Source: Clostridiaceae bacterium
Lineage (GTDB): Bacteria; Bacillota; Clostridia; Lachnospirales; Lachnospiraceae
DNA: 64,000 nucleotides
Assembly: GCA_009911305.1 (NCBI GenBank)
Contig: QXXC01000004.1
Span: 62,001 to 126,000, forward strand
Direction of reading: 5' to 3'
Positions 62,767 through 64,000 of this stretch are shown here, piece after piece; within the stretch, counting starts at the first letter, position 1; the number at the start of each line of letters is the position of its first letter. The notes beneath the pieces were generated by a model. That model ran no database searches and was not told the DNA's origin. It saw only the letters and a program-made list of their open reading frames with translations. Made by a program: the position numbers and the translations under genes.

Positions 62767-64000
62767 CTATTCCACACTCGGGAAATGCGTTCCCGTCTTC
62801 GCAGCCAGCGCCTGATCGTTCAGCGCGCGCACTTTGATCGGGAGGCCGAACAGGTTTATAAAGCCCGCGGAATCCGCCTGATTGTAGCACTCGTCCTCAT
62901 CAAAGGTCGCCATGTCAGCCGAGTATAAGCTGTACGGGGAAGTAACCGAAGCCGGAATCATATTTCCCTTATAAAGCTTCAGCTTCACATCGCCTGTCAC
63001 CGTCTCCTGTGTGGAATCCACAAAAGCACTCATCGCCTTTCGGAGCGGCGTATACCACTGTCCGTTGTATACCAGATCCGCAAACTTTAACGCAAGCTGC
63101 TGCTTATAGTGCTGCGTCTCCTTATCCAGCGTGATCTCCTCCAGCTTCTCATGCGCCTTATAGAGAATGGAGCCGCCCGGCGTTTCATACACGCCGCGGC
63201 TCTTCATACCCACCAGACGGTTTTCCACCAGATCCAGAATCCCGCAGCCGTTCTCTCCCCCGAGCTTATTCAGAACCTCCAGAATCTCCATGCAGCCCAT
63301 CTCTTTGCCGTCCAGACTTGTGGGAACGCCCTTTTCAAAATGAATGGTCACATAGGTCGGCTGATCCGGGGCCATCTCCGGGGAAACGCCCAGCTCCAGA
63401 AAGCCCGGACGGCTGATCGGCGCCTCATTCGCCGGATCCTCCAGATCCAGCCCCTCATGGGACAGATGCCACAGGTTCTTATCCTTGGAATAATTCGTCT
63501 CCTTTGTGATCTTTAACGGAATCTTGTGCTCCTCGGCGTAAGCAATCTCCTTCTCCCGGGAATTCAGCTCCCAGAACCTCCACGGCGCGATCACATCCAT
63601 CTGCGGCGCAAACGCCTTGATCGCCAGCTCAAAACGCACCTGATCATTTCCCTTGCCTGTGCAGCCGTGGCAGATCGCGTCCGCGCCCTCTTTCTTGGCG
63701 ATCTCCACAATGCGCTTTGCGATGATCGGACGCGCAAAGGAGGTTCCCAGAAGGTAGTGCTCATACGCCGCGCCTGCCTTCATGGTCGGAATAATATAGT
63801 CCTCCACAAATTCCTTCTTCAAATCTTCAATATATAACTTAGACGCGCCTGTTTTAAGCGCTTTCTCCTCCAGCCCTTCCAGCTCCGCTCCCTGCCCTAC
63901 ATCCGCAGAAACCGCGATCACCTCGCACCCGTAATTCTCCTTCAGCCACGGGATCAGCACCGAAGTGTCCAGACCGCCCGAGTATGCAAGCACGATTTTA
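62767..64000 (-). CDS. argG: Argininosuccinate synthase, 5' end beyond the window
   Basis: About 411 codons are visible. At the window edge the frame is still open through [14 protein letters not shown], the ATP pyrophosphatase P-loop near the N terminus, so only the first few codons lie outside. [21 protein letters not shown] and [11 protein letters not shown] motifs are intact. It joins citrulline and aspartate with ATP. First visible gene of the arg operon; its promoter and any ArgR site lie outside. Confidence 0.96.
   Translation of the reverse strand, partial: KIVLAYSGGLDTSVLIPWLKENYGCEVIAVSADVGQGAELEGLEEKALKTGASKLYIEDLKKEFVEDYIIPTMKAGAAYEHYLLGTSFARPIIAKRIVEIAKKEGADAICHGCTGKGNDQVRFELAIKAFAPQMDVIAPWRFWELNSREKEIAYAEEHKIPLKITKETNYSKDKNLWHLSHEGLDLEDPANEAPISRPGFLELGVSPEMAPDQPTYVTIHFEKGVPTSLDGKEMGCMEILEVLNKLGGENGCGILDLVENRLVGMKSRGVYETPGGSILYKAHEKLEEITLDKETQHYKQQLALKFADLVYNGQWYTPLRKAMSAFVDSTQETVTGDVKLKLYKGNMIPASVTSPYSLYSADMATFDEDECYNQADSAGFINLFGLPIKVRALNDQALAAKTGTHFPSVE

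Overview
The window looks like a chromosomal segment of an anaerobic, moderately GC-rich Clostridia member, most likely Lachnospiraceae. The grounds are [FeFe] hydrogenases of the clostridial group B and sensory types, the sporulation-type membrane protein YtaF, small Lachnospiraceae-style regulators, a CymR-like Rrf2/cysK pair, and an arginine operon in the usual clostridial order. Genus cannot be fixed by reading alone. Most genes lie on the minus strand. I see no prophage, CRISPR array or complete insertion sequence.

Layout. 1-5.9 kb: a proline/glycine-repeat DUF4397 protein, an MntR-like regulator, an AAA-ATPase/PD-(D/E)XK protein and a class A penicillin-binding protein. 6.2-13.5 kb: YtaF, a row of three CTAG-bounded palindromic modules, a Ca2+-type P-ATPase, two small unknown proteins, a TVP38/TMEM64 protein and a zinc-binding (CZB) chemoreceptor. 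13.9-21 kb: a flavodoxin/ferredoxin plus SDR pair, a DUF1858 redox peptide, a LysR regulator, and a hybrid histidine kinase co-translated with a solute-binding lipoprotein. 21.2-27.6 kb: a hydrogenase operon (2Fe-2S ferredoxin, sensory [FeFe] hydrogenase-PAS, PP2C phosphatase, group B [FeFe] hydrogenase) and an SseB-like gene, between two identical inverted tRNA-Glu genes, the second inside a Pro-Glu-Thr tRNA cluster. 27.7-33 kb: LysR with a split chromate transporter, then a CsoR-controlled copper ATPase with a CopZ-like tail. 33.2-44.1 kb: a second chemoreceptor, small membrane and zinc-ribbon proteins, an acetyltransferase, an M18 aminopeptidase/permease pair, a LysR, a truncated AAA-ATPase paralogue and Fpg. 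44.2-44.9 kb: a 600-bp gene-free composite inverted repeat. 45-52.1 kb: peptidase T and a LysR-controlled operon DUF6282-MatC-isocitrate dehydrogenase-GltS. 52-55.8 kb: HAD phosphatase, a second palindromic cluster, a metY remnant, cysK with its Rrf2 regulator, and a FlaR-like kinase. 55.9-64 kb: argG-H-C-J-B-D-F, with argG running off the end.

How genes work together. The arg genes form a complete acetyl-recycling ornithine/arginine pathway from glutamate. The hydrogenase operon pairs a catalytic H2 enzyme with a PAS-linked hydrogenase-like sensor that lacks the proton-transfer cysteine, plus a PP2C output. The copper genes have a near-consensus promoter with a CsoR-like dyad in its 17-bp spacer. 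The cysK/Rrf2 pair shares a divergent control region with a dyad over the cysK -35.

The most unusual material is non-coding: families of CTAG-terminated palindromic elements, one of which (167 bp) is identical at 7.1 and 53.0 kb, and a second family of long hairpins whose stem arms differ between copies but remain self-complementary. I recognise neither family. All comparisons were made by eye on the given sequence, with no database search.
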